Positions 1 to 6,203 of a stretch of 11,418 bases of DNA are shown one piece after another. Where the stretch lies: the NCBI GenBank assembly GCA_017354065.1, contig JAFMRN010000046.1, forward strand, positions 1 through 11,418, given 5' to 3'. The stretch comes from Solirubrobacterales bacterium (GTDB lineage Bacteria > Actinomycetota > Thermoleophilia > Solirubrobacterales > Solirubrobacteraceae). Under the pieces are notes generated by a model. That model saw only the letters and a list, made by a program, of their open reading frames with translations. It made no database searches and was not told the origin of the DNA. The position numbers and the translations under genes were made by a program. Positions within the stretch are counted from its first letter, which is position 1, and the number at the start of each line of letters is the position of its first letter.

Positions 1-512
1 ACCGCGATCAGGTCGTAGTAGTGGGCGGGCTCCCCGGCAAGCGCGACGGTCGGCAGCGTCTCGAGCACCTCCAGCGCCGACTGGTCAGGGGTCCGCATCG
101 GCACCGCCAGCACCAGGCCGTCGATCCCCTGGCTGACGAGCTGGCGGATCGCCCGCGCCACGAACAGCGGTGCCAGACGGTCAACCGTGGCCGTGGCCAC
201 CTCATAGTCGGCGGCGCGGGCGGCGTCCGCGATCCCGTGAGCGATCGCCGAGCGAGAGTGGGCGACGGTGTCAACGGTCACCAGGCCGATGGTCCGGGTC
301 CGCCCGCTGGCCAGGCGGCGCGCGGCGGTGTTCGGGTGGTAGTCGACCTGGCGGATCGCGTCGAGCACCACCGTACGCGTGGCCGGACGGACGTTCTCGC
401 TGCCGGCCAGCACGCGGGAGACGGTCTGGGTTGAGACGTTGGCGATCGCGGCCACATCCGCGATTGAGGGCTTGCCGGTGCGTCCGGTTGCTCGAGACTG
501 GCGCTTGGCCAT
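1..512 (-). CDS. LacI-family transcriptional regulator (3' part beyond left edge)
   Basis: The reading frame from the ATG at 512-510 stays open for 170 codons and leaves the window, so the C-terminal half is missing. Residues 17-36 read IADVAAIANVSTQTVSRVLA, a textbook LacI/GalR helix-turn-helix. A hinge helix follows at about 60-71 (PNTAARRLASGR), then the start of the periplasmic-binding-like effector domain (TIGLVTVDTVAHSRSAIAHG), and later GIDGLVLAVP. Members of this family are cytoplasmic dimeric repressors that bind palindromic operators and usually sense a sugar or related small molecule. No Shine-Dalgarno sequence precedes the ATG; a CATACT -10-like hexamer ends 8 bases upstream, so a leaderless mRNA is possible. 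A hairpin terminator separates it from the cupin gene upstream, so it is probably transcribed alone. The ligand and targets cannot be told from this fragment. The family call is secure. Confidence 0.95.
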   Translation of the reverse strand, partial: MAKRQSRATGRTGKPSIADVAAIANVSTQTVSRVLAGSENVRPATRTVVLDAIRQVDYHPNTAARRLASGRTRTIGLVTVDTVAHSRSAIAHGIADAARAADYEVATATVDRLAPLFVARAIRQLVSQGIDGLVLAVPMRTPDQSALEVLETLPTVALAGEPAHYYDLIA

Positions 513-520
513 AGCAGCTC

Positions 521-526
521 AGTATG
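521..526 (-). promoter_or_regulatory. Candidate -10 element for the LacI-type gene
   Basis: The minus strand reads CATACT here, matching four of six TATAAT positions, with exactly 8 bases between it and the ATG at 512. Transcription would then start at or next to the start codon. No convincing -35 is seen at the usual spacing. It lies downstream of the hairpin at 555-580, where a separate promoter for this gene is expected. Confidence 0.35.
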
Positions 527-554
527 CCCGACCCGGCGCGGCCTGGAACTTCCC

Positions 555-580
555 AAACCCCGCCGCGTGCGGCGGGGTTT
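555..580 (-). terminator. Hairpin terminator after the cupin gene
   Basis: A perfect 12-bp inverted repeat (AAACCCCGCCGC and GCGGCGGGGTTT) has only two bases between the arms, so it would fold with about 11 pairs and a 4-base loop. The outer A/T triplets give a short T-run on either strand. It sits about 70 bp past the stop of the minus-strand cupin gene and before the LacI-type gene, the position expected for an intrinsic terminator isolating the two. Confidence 0.75.
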
Positions 581-649
581 GCGCCTCTACCCCGGCTGAG
601 CAACGGTAACTGCGCAACCCCCTCGCGATCCGCGCACCCTTGGGAGGTT

Positions 650-1030
650 TCAGGGGCTGCTGGTCCCCTCACGCCCGTATTTGTCGGACAGCCGCACGAC
701 GTCATCCAGATGCGGGGTCGAGACCTCCAGCACGTCGGCGTCATCGATCGCCTCGATCGTGTGCACCTCGCCGGGCAGGTTGCGCCAGGTGTGGCCGACG
801 TCAATGACCGTCTCAGTCAGGGCGTCGGCTGAGGCGCCCTTGATCAGCTTGAGCTTCCCCGACAGCAGGTAGTTGCTCTCATCCTTGACCTCGTGGTACT
901 GCAGAGACAGACGCTGGCCGGCGGCGACATGCAGGATCTTGCCGACGTACTGGTCCGTGACGGCGTACCAGATCTCATAGCCCCAGGGCTTGTCCACGCG
1001 GCGGGGGAGGTCCGTCTCTGTAGCGCTCAT
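650..1030 (-). CDS. Cupin protein, type-II mannose-6-phosphate isomerase-like
   Basis: This is a 126-residue single-domain cupin resembling the C-terminal isomerase domain of bifunctional ManC/AlgA proteins. The N-terminus has the family start DKPWGYEIWYA (13-23). Cupin motif 1 is QYHEVKDESNYLLSGKLKL (44-62), with likely metal ligands H46 and E51. Motif 2 includes LPGEVHTIEA (85-94), with H90 the likely later ligand. The end, STPHLDDVVRLSDKYGR, is typical of this group. I chose the ATG at 1030 because GAGAAG lies 9 bases upstream and the conserved part starts soon after. A GTG at 1051 in the same frame would add seven residues. Free-standing versions are often annotated as mannose-6-phosphate isomerases, but activity is not proven by homology alone. 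It is divergent from a sugar nucleotidyltransferase, which fits a sugar-phosphate role. Confidence 0.88.
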   Translation of the reverse strand: MSATETDLPRRVDKPWGYEIWYAVTDQYVGKILHVAAGQRLSLQYHEVKDESNYLLSGKLKLIKGASADALTETVIDVGHTWRNLPGEVHTIEAIDDADVLEVSTPHLDDVVRLSDKYGREGTSSP

Positions 1031-1130
1031 GCGCGCAATCTTCTCAGACACCAGCTTCCGGTCTGCCGTTGGTGGAGGCCCGCGGCCGCGAGAACCCCTA
1101 CCGTTGCGGCCTATGGATCAGGAGACCAAC
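1031..1130. promoter_or_regulatory. Divergent promoter region between cupin and nucleotidyltransferase genes
   Basis: These 100 bp separate two divergent start codons, so both promoters should lie here. It contains a perfect 10-bp palindrome, CGCGGCCGCG, at 1081-1090, and CCGTTG twice, at 1067-1072 and 1101-1106. TACCGT at 1099-1104 fits a TANNNT -10 for the rightward gene, but no good -35 accompanies it. I could not place a leftward promoter. Confidence 0.45.
1120..1124 (+). promoter_or_regulatory. Ribosome binding site of the nucleotidyltransferase gene
   Basis: AGGAG lies 6 bases before the ATG at 1131. This fixes the start there and rules out longer in-frame starts that would run into the divergent cupin gene. 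Confidence 0.8.
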
Positions 1131-1862
1131 ATGAAGGGCGTAATCCTCGCCGGGGGCAAGGCAACGCGGCTGCGACCGTTGACATCGATCACGAACAAGC
1201 ACCTGCTGCCGATTTATGACAAGCCGTTGATCTTCTACCCGCTTGAGGCGATGGCCCGCGCGGGCGTCGAGGAAGTCGTTCTGATCACCAACCCCGAGTA
1301 CTCGGGCCACTTCCTGAACCTGATCAAGACCGGCCGCGAGTTCGGCCTGCAGATCACCTACGAGCTCCAGGAGGAGCCCGGCGGCCTGGCCCAGGCGGTG
1401 TCGCTGGCCGAGCCGTTCGCGCGCGGCTCGAAGATCCTTGTGCTGCTGGGCGACAACATCTTCACCCAGGATCTGCGCCCCGCCGTTGAGCAGTTCAAGG
1501 CCCAGGAGCGCGGCGCGACGGTGTTCGCCACCGAGGTCGACGAGCCCCAGCACTACGGCGTGATCGAGGTTGACGGCGACCGTGTCCTCGGGATCGAGGA
1601 AAAGCCGTCTGAGCCCAAGTCGAACCTGGCCCAGACCGGGATCTACCTGTATGACGAGCGTGTCTTCTCGTTCATGGACCAGCTCAAGCCCTCAGCGCGC
1701 GGCGAGCTGGAGATCACCGACCTGAACAACATCTACGTGAACGAGGGCTCGATGCGCTGCCACACGCTCGAGGGCTTCTGGATCGACGCGGGCACCTCGC
1801 ACGATGAGCTGCTCGAGGCCAACATCCGCGCCGCCGAGCTGCGGCGCAAGGGAATCCTCTAG
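1131..1862 (+). CDS. RmlA-like sugar-phosphate nucleotidyltransferase (short form)
   Basis: This 243-residue protein is a Rossmann-like NTP transferase, closest in motifs to glucose-1-phosphate thymidylyltransferase, which makes dTDP-glucose from dTTP and glucose-1-phosphate. The nucleotide loop is GGKATRLRPLT (8-18). NKHLLPIYDKP (22-32) and LGDNIF (D108, likely metal ligand) follow, then EEKPSEPKSN with K158, TGIYLYD, the stretch LKPSARGELEITDLN, and WIDAGT with D219, the likely second metal ligand. Nearly all of this aligns with memory of E. coli RmlA. It ends soon after the last catalytic motif, however, and lacks the roughly 45-residue C-terminal tail of ordinary RmlA. The usual loop GxGTRL has Ala at position 11. 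The FAD gene starts four bases after the stop, so they are probably co-transcribed. Nucleotide and sugar specificity are inferred, not shown. Confidence 0.9.
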   Translation: MKGVILAGGKATRLRPLTSITNKHLLPIYDKPLIFYPLEAMARAGVEEVVLITNPEYSGHFLNLIKTGREFGLQITYELQEEPGGLAQAVSLAEPFARGSKILVLLGDNIFTQDLRPAVEQFKAQERGATVFATEVDEPQHYGVIEVDGDRVLGIEEKPSEPKSNLAQTGIYLYDERVFSFMDQLKPSARGELEITDLNNIYVNEGSMRCHTLEGFWIDAGTSHDELLEANIRAAELRRKGIL

Positions 1863-1866
1863 GTCC

Positions 1867-3669
1867 GTGTCCGAGCGCAAGGTCTCGCGCCGGTCGTTCT
1901 TAGGGGGTGCCGCCGCCGGCGCGGCCGCGTTCAACGTGATCACCGCGCCCGGGCTTGCTGCTCAACGCCGGGCCGCGGCAGGCTCACAACAGACCGGCGT
2001 CGCCGTGCTGGGCGGCGGTGTCGGCGGGCTGACGGCCGCCCACGAGCTGGCCGAGCGCGGCTTCAAGGTGACGGTGTTCGAGCCCAAGGCGCTGGGCGGC
2101 AAGGCGCGCAGCATCCCCGTCCCCGGGACCGGGACGGGCGGGCGCAAGGACCTGCCCGGCGAACACGGCTTCCGGTTCTTCCCCGGCTTCTACAAGAACG
2201 TGCCGGACACGATGCGCAGGATCCCCGTGCCGGGCAACGCCGACGGCGCGTTCGACAACCTGGTGAACGCCAGCCAGGAGATGTTCGTGCTCGACTCCGG
2301 CCAGACCTGGATGCTGCCGAGCTTCGATGCCAGCGGGCTGTCGGAGGGGATCGAGACGATCGTTTCCGCGGTAGGGCTGGGACTACAGGTACCGGCCAAC
2401 GAGGTGGAGTACTTCCTGCGCAAGATGCTGGTCTTCCAGACCAGCTGTGATGCACGCCGGTTGGGCGAATGGGAGCAGACCGCGTGGTGGGACTACGTGA
2501 ACGCGGGCAAGTTCTCGGCTGAGTACCAGAAGGTGTTCGGCAACGGCCTGACCAAGGACCTGGTGGCCGCCCAGGGCAAGGTCGCATCGACCTACACCAT
2601 CGGCCTGATGGGGCTTGCCTTCATTTACTCGCTGCTGGCCGAGAGCTCAGCGGACATCCAGCGCCAGAGCGGGTACGGCAATGCCGACCGGCTGCTCAAC
2701 GCACCGACCAACGAGGCCTGGATCGACCCGTGGGTCGCGCACCTGCGCTCACTCGGCGTGCAGTTCGTCGAGGGTTACGGCGCAAGCGCGCTACAGATGG
2801 CCGGTGACGACGTGGCCGGCGTCACGCTGACCAACGCCGCCGGACAGTCGCTGACCGTCAGCGCCGACCATTACGTCGCGGCGATGCCGGTCGAGAAGGC
2901 ACGCGCGCTGTTCGACGCACCGGTGCGCCAGGCAGCCCCGGAGCTGGCGAAGCTCGACCAGCTCAGCTACGACTACATGAACGGAATCCAGTTCTTTCTG
3001 GACCAGAAGCTCGACCGGCCGGTCAAGGGGCACGTCGCCTACATGGACAGCCCGTGGTCACTGACCTCGATCGAGCAGGGCCTGTTCTGGAACCGTGACC
3101 TGCCGAGCAGCTACGGCAACGGGAAGCTGGCGGACATCCTGTCCGTCGACATCTCGGACTTCAACACGCCGGGGATCCTGTACGGCAAGAGCGCGGTGGA
3201 CTGCTCCAAGTCCGAGATCTTCAATGAGGTCTGGGCGCAGCTGAAGCGCGCCTTGAACGCCGACAACAACACCGAGCTGAGCGACGCGATGCTGATCGAC
3301 TGGGCGCTGGATCCGGCCGTCAGCTTCCCCGCCGGTCAGCCGGCGACCAGCAGCGAGCCGCTGTTGATCAACACCGCCGGGTCGCTCGGCGACAGGCCTG
3401 AGGCCGCCACTTCGATCTCCAACCTGTTCCTGGCCGCCGATTACGTGCGCAATGACATCAACCTTGCGACCATGGAGGGCGCGAATGAAGCCGGCCGCCA
3501 GGCGGCCAACGCGATCCTCTCGCGGTCGGGCTCGTCCGCCGCGCCGGCGTCGCTCGGCACGCTCTGGGAGCCGAGTGAGTGGGACGCGGCCAAGCGGACC
3601 GACGCCGCGCGCTACGCGGCTGGACAGCCGAACCTGCTGGACATCATCCCCGCTGGACTACCGCTGTAG
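1867..3669 (+). CDS. TAT-exported FAD-dependent amine oxidase/desaturase-like protein
   Basis: A GTG at 1867 gives a 600-residue protein. An ATG in the same frame at 1804 lies inside the nucleotidyltransferase gene and is unlikely. A twin-arginine signal is clear: SRRSFLGG with R8-R9, then a small-residue hydrophobic stretch to about residue 32. The FAD-binding fold follows at once: VAVLGGGVGGLTAAHELAER (47-66), an acidic residue ending the second strand (VFEPKALGGKARS), and the family stretch GEHGFRFFPGFYKN. The C-terminal FAD motif NLFLAADYVRNDINLATMEGANEAG begins at residue 519. This architecture is that of the phytoene desaturase, hydroxysqualene dehydroxylase and amine oxidase superfamily. 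Such proteins commonly dehydrogenate isoprenoids or amines, but I cannot assign a substrate. The signal implies export of the folded flavoprotein. Its 3' end overlaps the convergent EF-G paralog. Confidence 0.88.
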   Translation: MSERKVSRRSFLGGAAAGAAAFNVITAPGLAAQRRAAAGSQQTGVAVLGGGVGGLTAAHELAERGFKVTVFEPKALGGKARSIPVPGTGTGGRKDLPGEHGFRFFPGFYKNVPDTMRRIPVPGNADGAFDNLVNASQEMFVLDSGQTWMLPSFDASGLSEGIETIVSAVGLGLQVPANEVEYFLRKMLVFQTSCDARRLGEWEQTAWWDYVNAGKFSAEYQKVFGNGLTKDLVAAQGKVASTYTIGLMGLAFIYSLLAESSADIQRQSGYGNADRLLNAPTNEAWIDPWVAHLRSLGVQFVEGYGASALQMAGDDVAGVTLTNAAGQSLTVSADHYVAAMPVEKARALFDAPVRQAAPELAKLDQLSYDYMNGIQFFLDQKLDRPVKGHVAYMDSPWSLTSIEQGLFWNRDLPSSYGNGKLADILSVDISDFNTPGILYGKSAVDCSKSEIFNEVWAQLKRALNADNNTELSDAMLIDWALDPAVSFPAGQPATSSEPLLINTAGSLGDRPEAATSISNLFLAADYVRNDINLATMEGANEAGRQAANAILSRSGSSAAPASLGTLWEPSEWDAAKRTDAARYAAGQPNLLDIIPAGLPL

Positions 3670-5733
3670 GACCTCGGCAGAAGCCGCGATTATCCCCGAC
3701 GCGAGCTGGGCTGGCACCTCCTCGTAGCGGGCGAAGCTCATGCTGTACTCGCCTTGGCCGGCGGTCAGCGCACGCAGGTCCGGCGCGTAGCTGAGCAGCT
3801 CGGCCATCGGCACCTCGGCGTGGACCTCAATCATGTGTCCCTGGGGCTCCATGCCGAGCGGGCGCCCGCGCCTGGCGCTGAGATCACCCATCACGTCGCC
3901 GACCGTCTCATCGGGCACGTTGATGCTGGCCAGCATGATCGGCTCCAGTAGCACCGGATCGGCCGCGGCCATCGCTTCACGCATGGCGTGGATGCCGGCC
4001 AGCTTGAAGGCGACCTCGGAGGAGTCCACGCTGTGGAAGGAGCCGTCGAACAGCTTGACCGACACGCCCTTGACGGGATAGCCGGCGAGCGGGCCGGACT
4101 CCATCGCCTCACGTACCCCCTGCTCGACGGCCGGGATGAAGGAGGCCGGGATCGCGCCGCCCTTGATCGCGTCGTGGAATTCGAACCTGTCGTCGCCAGG
4201 CAGTGGCGTTATCTCGATGTGGCAGTCACCGAACTGGCCGCGACCGCCGGTCTGCTTCTTGTGGCGTCCGTGCGCGGTCGCCGGCCGGCGGATCGTCTCG
4301 CGATAGGGCACCCGCGGCGGCGCCAGCGTCACCTCGATGCCGAACCGCTCGGCCAGGCGCTCGACGGTCACCTCTACATGCAGCTGTGAGAGCCCGGCGA
4401 TGATCTGCTCGCCGGTCTGCTCGGCCCGGTAGGTCTCAATCGCAGGGTCCTCTTCAGCCAGGCGTCGCAGGGCCTGGACGAGCTTCTCATCGTCGCCCGT
4501 GCCCGGCTCGATCGCAAAGGCCATCACCGGCGCGGGCATCTCGACGTGTGGCATCCGCACCGGCTCGTCGCGGTCGGCCAGCCAGTCACCGGCGTGGGTC
4601 TCCTTCAGCTTCCCGACCGCGCCGATGTCGCCCGGGCCGAACTCCGGGACGTGCGCCGGCTGGCCCGCACCCTCGGTCCGTAGCAGCTGGCCGATCCGTT
4701 CCTTCACGTGCGCGCGCGTGTTCAGCAGGTGCGAGTCATGGTGGACGACACCCTGGTAGACGCGGAACAGGTTGATCCGCCCGGCGTAGGGATCCGCGCG
4801 GGTCTTGAACACGTAGGCGACCGCCGGCAGCAGGCTGTTGTCGGCGGGATCGAGCGTGGTCGGTCCTGCCTCCAAGCCGCCGTGCTTGACCGGTGATGGC
4901 AGGTCCTCGACTATCGCGTTCAACAGCCCGGCCGTCCCCAGGTTCGCGGTGGCGATACCGCAGGTGACGGGGAACAGCAAACCCTTGTTGGTGCCCTCCT
5001 TGAGGACCGCTATCACCTCGTCGTAGCTGATCGGCTCGTCGTTCAGGTAACGCTCCATCAGCTGGTCGGAGTTCTCGGCCACGCCGTCCATCAGCTTCTC
5101 GCGGTACTCCTCGGCCTGGGCCGCGTACTCCTCCGGGATCTCGATCAGCCGGCAGTTCCGCCGTGAGGTGTCCCCGTCCTGGTACTCGTAGGCGCGCATC
5201 GAGATCAGGTCGATCACGCCGGCGACCTCATGTTCGGCGCCAATCGGGATCTCGGTCGCGACCACGTGCGGGCCGAACGCAGCCTGGAGCTGATCGAGCG
5301 CGCGGTAGAAATCGGCGCGCTCACGGTCGAGCATGTTGACGAACAGCAGGCGCGCAAGCCCGAGCTCCTGGGCGCGTTGCCACAGCCGCCGGGTCTGGAC
5401 CTCGACACCCATCACCGCGTTGATCACGAAGATCGCCGACTCACAGACGCGCAGCGCGCCCAGGGCGTCGGCACTGAAACTCGGCTCGCCGGGGGTGTCG
5501 ATCAGGTTCACGCGCCGGTCCATCCACTGGAAGGAGTTGAGTGACGCTGAAATCGACATGTTGCGCGCCTGCTCACCGGGATCCGAGTCCGACACGGTGG
5601 TCCCGCTGACGGCGCTTCCCAAGCGGTTGATCGCGCCGGCCTGGTAGAGCAGCGCCTCGTGGACAGAGGTTTTCCCGCTTCCGCGGTGGCCGACGAGCGC
5701 AACGTTGCGGATACGGTCCGCGGCCTTATGCAT
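3658..5733 (-). CDS. EF-G paralog (EF-G2-like translational GTPase)
   Basis: This 691-residue protein has full EF-G length and order. The G domain has a P-loop GHRGSGKT (15-22), a switch-I remnant DSDPGEQARNMSISAS (49-64), G3 DTPGEPSF (79-86) and G4 NMLD (133-136). The ribosome-contacting domain IV has HKKQTGGRGQFGDCHIEI, and the C-terminal domain has LEPIMLASINVPDETVGDVMGDLSARRG. It is not ordinary FusA. The catalytic His of DTPGH is Glu83, and NKxD has become NMLD. These departures suit the EF-G2 group found beside a normal FusA in many actinobacteria, members of which are reported to lack normal ribosome-stimulated GTPase activity. The ATG at 5733 is preferred over an in-frame GTG at 5748 because AGAGGAG precedes it by 5 bases. 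Its role is unknown; slow or regulatory ribosome binding is a guess. Confidence 0.92.
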   Translation of the reverse strand: MHKAADRIRNVALVGHRGSGKTSVHEALLYQAGAINRLGSAVSGTTVSDSDPGEQARNMSISASLNSFQWMDRRVNLIDTPGEPSFSADALGALRVCESAIFVINAVMGVEVQTRRLWQRAQELGLARLLFVNMLDRERADFYRALDQLQAAFGPHVVATEIPIGAEHEVAGVIDLISMRAYEYQDGDTSRRNCRLIEIPEEYAAQAEEYREKLMDGVAENSDQLMERYLNDEPISYDEVIAVLKEGTNKGLLFPVTCGIATANLGTAGLLNAIVEDLPSPVKHGGLEAGPTTLDPADNSLLPAVAYVFKTRADPYAGRINLFRVYQGVVHHDSHLLNTRAHVKERIGQLLRTEGAGQPAHVPEFGPGDIGAVGKLKETHAGDWLADRDEPVRMPHVEMPAPVMAFAIEPGTGDDEKLVQALRRLAEEDPAIETYRAEQTGEQIIAGLSQLHVEVTVERLAERFGIEVTLAPPRVPYRETIRRPATAHGRHKKQTGGRGQFGDCHIEITPLPGDDRFEFHDAIKGGAIPASFIPAVEQGVREAMESGPLAGYPVKGVSVKLFDGSFHSVDSSEVAFKLAGIHAMREAMAAADPVLLEPIMLASINVPDETVGDVMGDLSARRGRPLGMEPQGHMIEVHAEVPMAELLSYAPDLRALTAGQGEYSMSFARYEEVPAQLASGIIAASAEVLQR

Positions 5734-5738
5734 GCTGG

Positions 5739-5745
5739 CTCCTCT
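5739..5745 (-). promoter_or_regulatory. Ribosome binding site of the EF-G paralog
   Basis: The minus strand reads AGAGGAG, ending 5 bases before the ATG at 5733. It overlaps the alternative GTG at 5748-5746, and so supports the ATG as the start. It is the strongest such site in the window. Confidence 0.8.
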
Positions 5746-5766
5746 CACTCGTTTGCGCAGGAACCG

Positions 5767-5792
5767 CCTTCGGGGTCAGTCGGCTCCGAAGG
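5767..5792. repeat. Inverted repeat in the EF-G paralog upstream region
   Basis: CCTTCGG at 5767-5773 is matched by CCGAAGG at 5786-5792, a perfect 7-bp repeat with 12 bases between the arms. It lies about 35 bp before the EF-G paralog start and could be an operator or a leader hairpin. No T-run follows on the minus strand. Confidence 0.45.
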
Positions 5793-5863
5793 GCACCTGC
5801 GTATGTGAGCGGCCCCGGCAACGAGCGCAGGGACACGCTCGGGCACTGGCTCCTGACCATACT

Positions 5864-5891
5864 CCTCCGCCACAAGCCGGTGGAGGTTTTT
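5864..5891 (+). terminator. Plus-strand intrinsic terminator with no visible gene
   Basis: An 8-bp stem pairs 5864-5871 with 5879-5886, with a 7-base loop, and is followed at once by five T on the plus strand. One pair is G-T: a wobble pair in plus-strand RNA, but an A-C mismatch in minus-strand RNA. Both features favour rightward transcripts. Yet the genes on both sides are leftward. It sits directly past the ASCH stop codon, so it may also serve that gene less efficiently. Confidence 0.5.
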
Positions 5892-6179
5892 CTAGGAGGT
5901 CGGGTGGAACTCGATCCGGTAGACGAGCGTGTCATCGTCGACCGGACCGGCGTGCGCCGTGCGGGCGCGCAAAGCCTCACGGTCGGGCTCGCCGGTGCGA
6001 CGCAGATCCTCGGCGTCGATCGCTGAGAAGGGCACCAGCTCAACCGCATCGATCTCGATCTCGCCGTGCTCGACGCGGTAGCGCCCGCCGACCTTGACCT
6101 TGGGCCGCGACCAGAGGCGCACGGTCAGGGTGATCTCACCGCTCAGTACTGCGTTGCGCAACTCACGACTGAACTGCAT
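5892..6179 (-). CDS. Small ASCH-domain (PUA-like) protein
   Basis: This 95-residue protein matches, from memory, the short actinobacterial ASCH-like family. Its features are a basic-aromatic stretch LTVRLWSRPKVKVGGRYRV (18-36), a strand-rich middle (GEIEIDAVELVPF), then IDAEDLRRTGEPDREAL and a closing LVYRIEF. ASCH domains have a PUA-like beta-barrel and are thought to bind RNA; one E. coli member, YqfB, hydrolyses N4-acetylcytidine, but this protein cannot be assigned that activity here. I chose the ATG at 6179; a TTG at 6188 in frame would start inside the probable -10 element. It has no clear Shine-Dalgarno. It lies 158 bp upstream of the EF-G paralog on the same strand and is divergent from the hydrolase gene. 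Confidence 0.75.
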   Translation of the reverse strand: MQFSRELRNAVLSGEITLTVRLWSRPKVKVGGRYRVEHGEIEIDAVELVPFSAIDAEDLRRTGEPDREALRARTAHAGPVDDDTLVYRIEFHPTS

Positions 6180-6187
6180 CAGGCTCA

Positions 6188-6195
6188 ATTATCGT
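6188..6195. promoter_or_regulatory. Overlapping divergent -10 elements (bidirectional promoter)
   Basis: The minus strand reads GATAAT at 6193-6188, exactly 8 bases before the ASCH ATG at 6179. The plus strand reads TATCGT at 6190-6195, exactly 8 bases before the hydrolase ATG at 6204. Both the hexamers and the start codons are symmetric about 6191.5. With only 24 bp between the ATGs, each transcript would have almost no leader. No good -35 was found for either direction; each would fall inside the opposite gene. Confidence 0.5.
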
Positions 6196-6203
6196 CTCGA
6201 CTC

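Noticed and set aside
652..669. AGGGG/CCCCT inverted repeat at the cupin stop codon
   Set aside because: It has only five pairs, largely inside coding sequence and with no T-run. The much stronger hairpin at 555-580 is the better terminator.
271..804. Minus-strand frame of 177 codons spanning the cupin end and the LacI-type start
   Set aside because: It crosses two recognisable genes and the terminator hairpin in a different frame, and has no motif.
990..1130. Upstream in-frame extension of the nucleotidyltransferase
   Set aside because: It would overlap the divergent cupin gene and add residues not found in the family. AGGAG six bases before 1131 sets the start.
1804..1866. ATG start at 1804 for the FAD protein
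   Set aside because: It lies within the nucleotidyltransferase gene and would put 21 unrelated residues before the twin-arginine signal, which is normally near the N-terminus.
5805..6026. Plus-strand frame of 73 codons near the orphan terminator
   Set aside because: It runs through the hairpin and T-run and into the antisense of the ASCH gene, so it does not explain the terminator.
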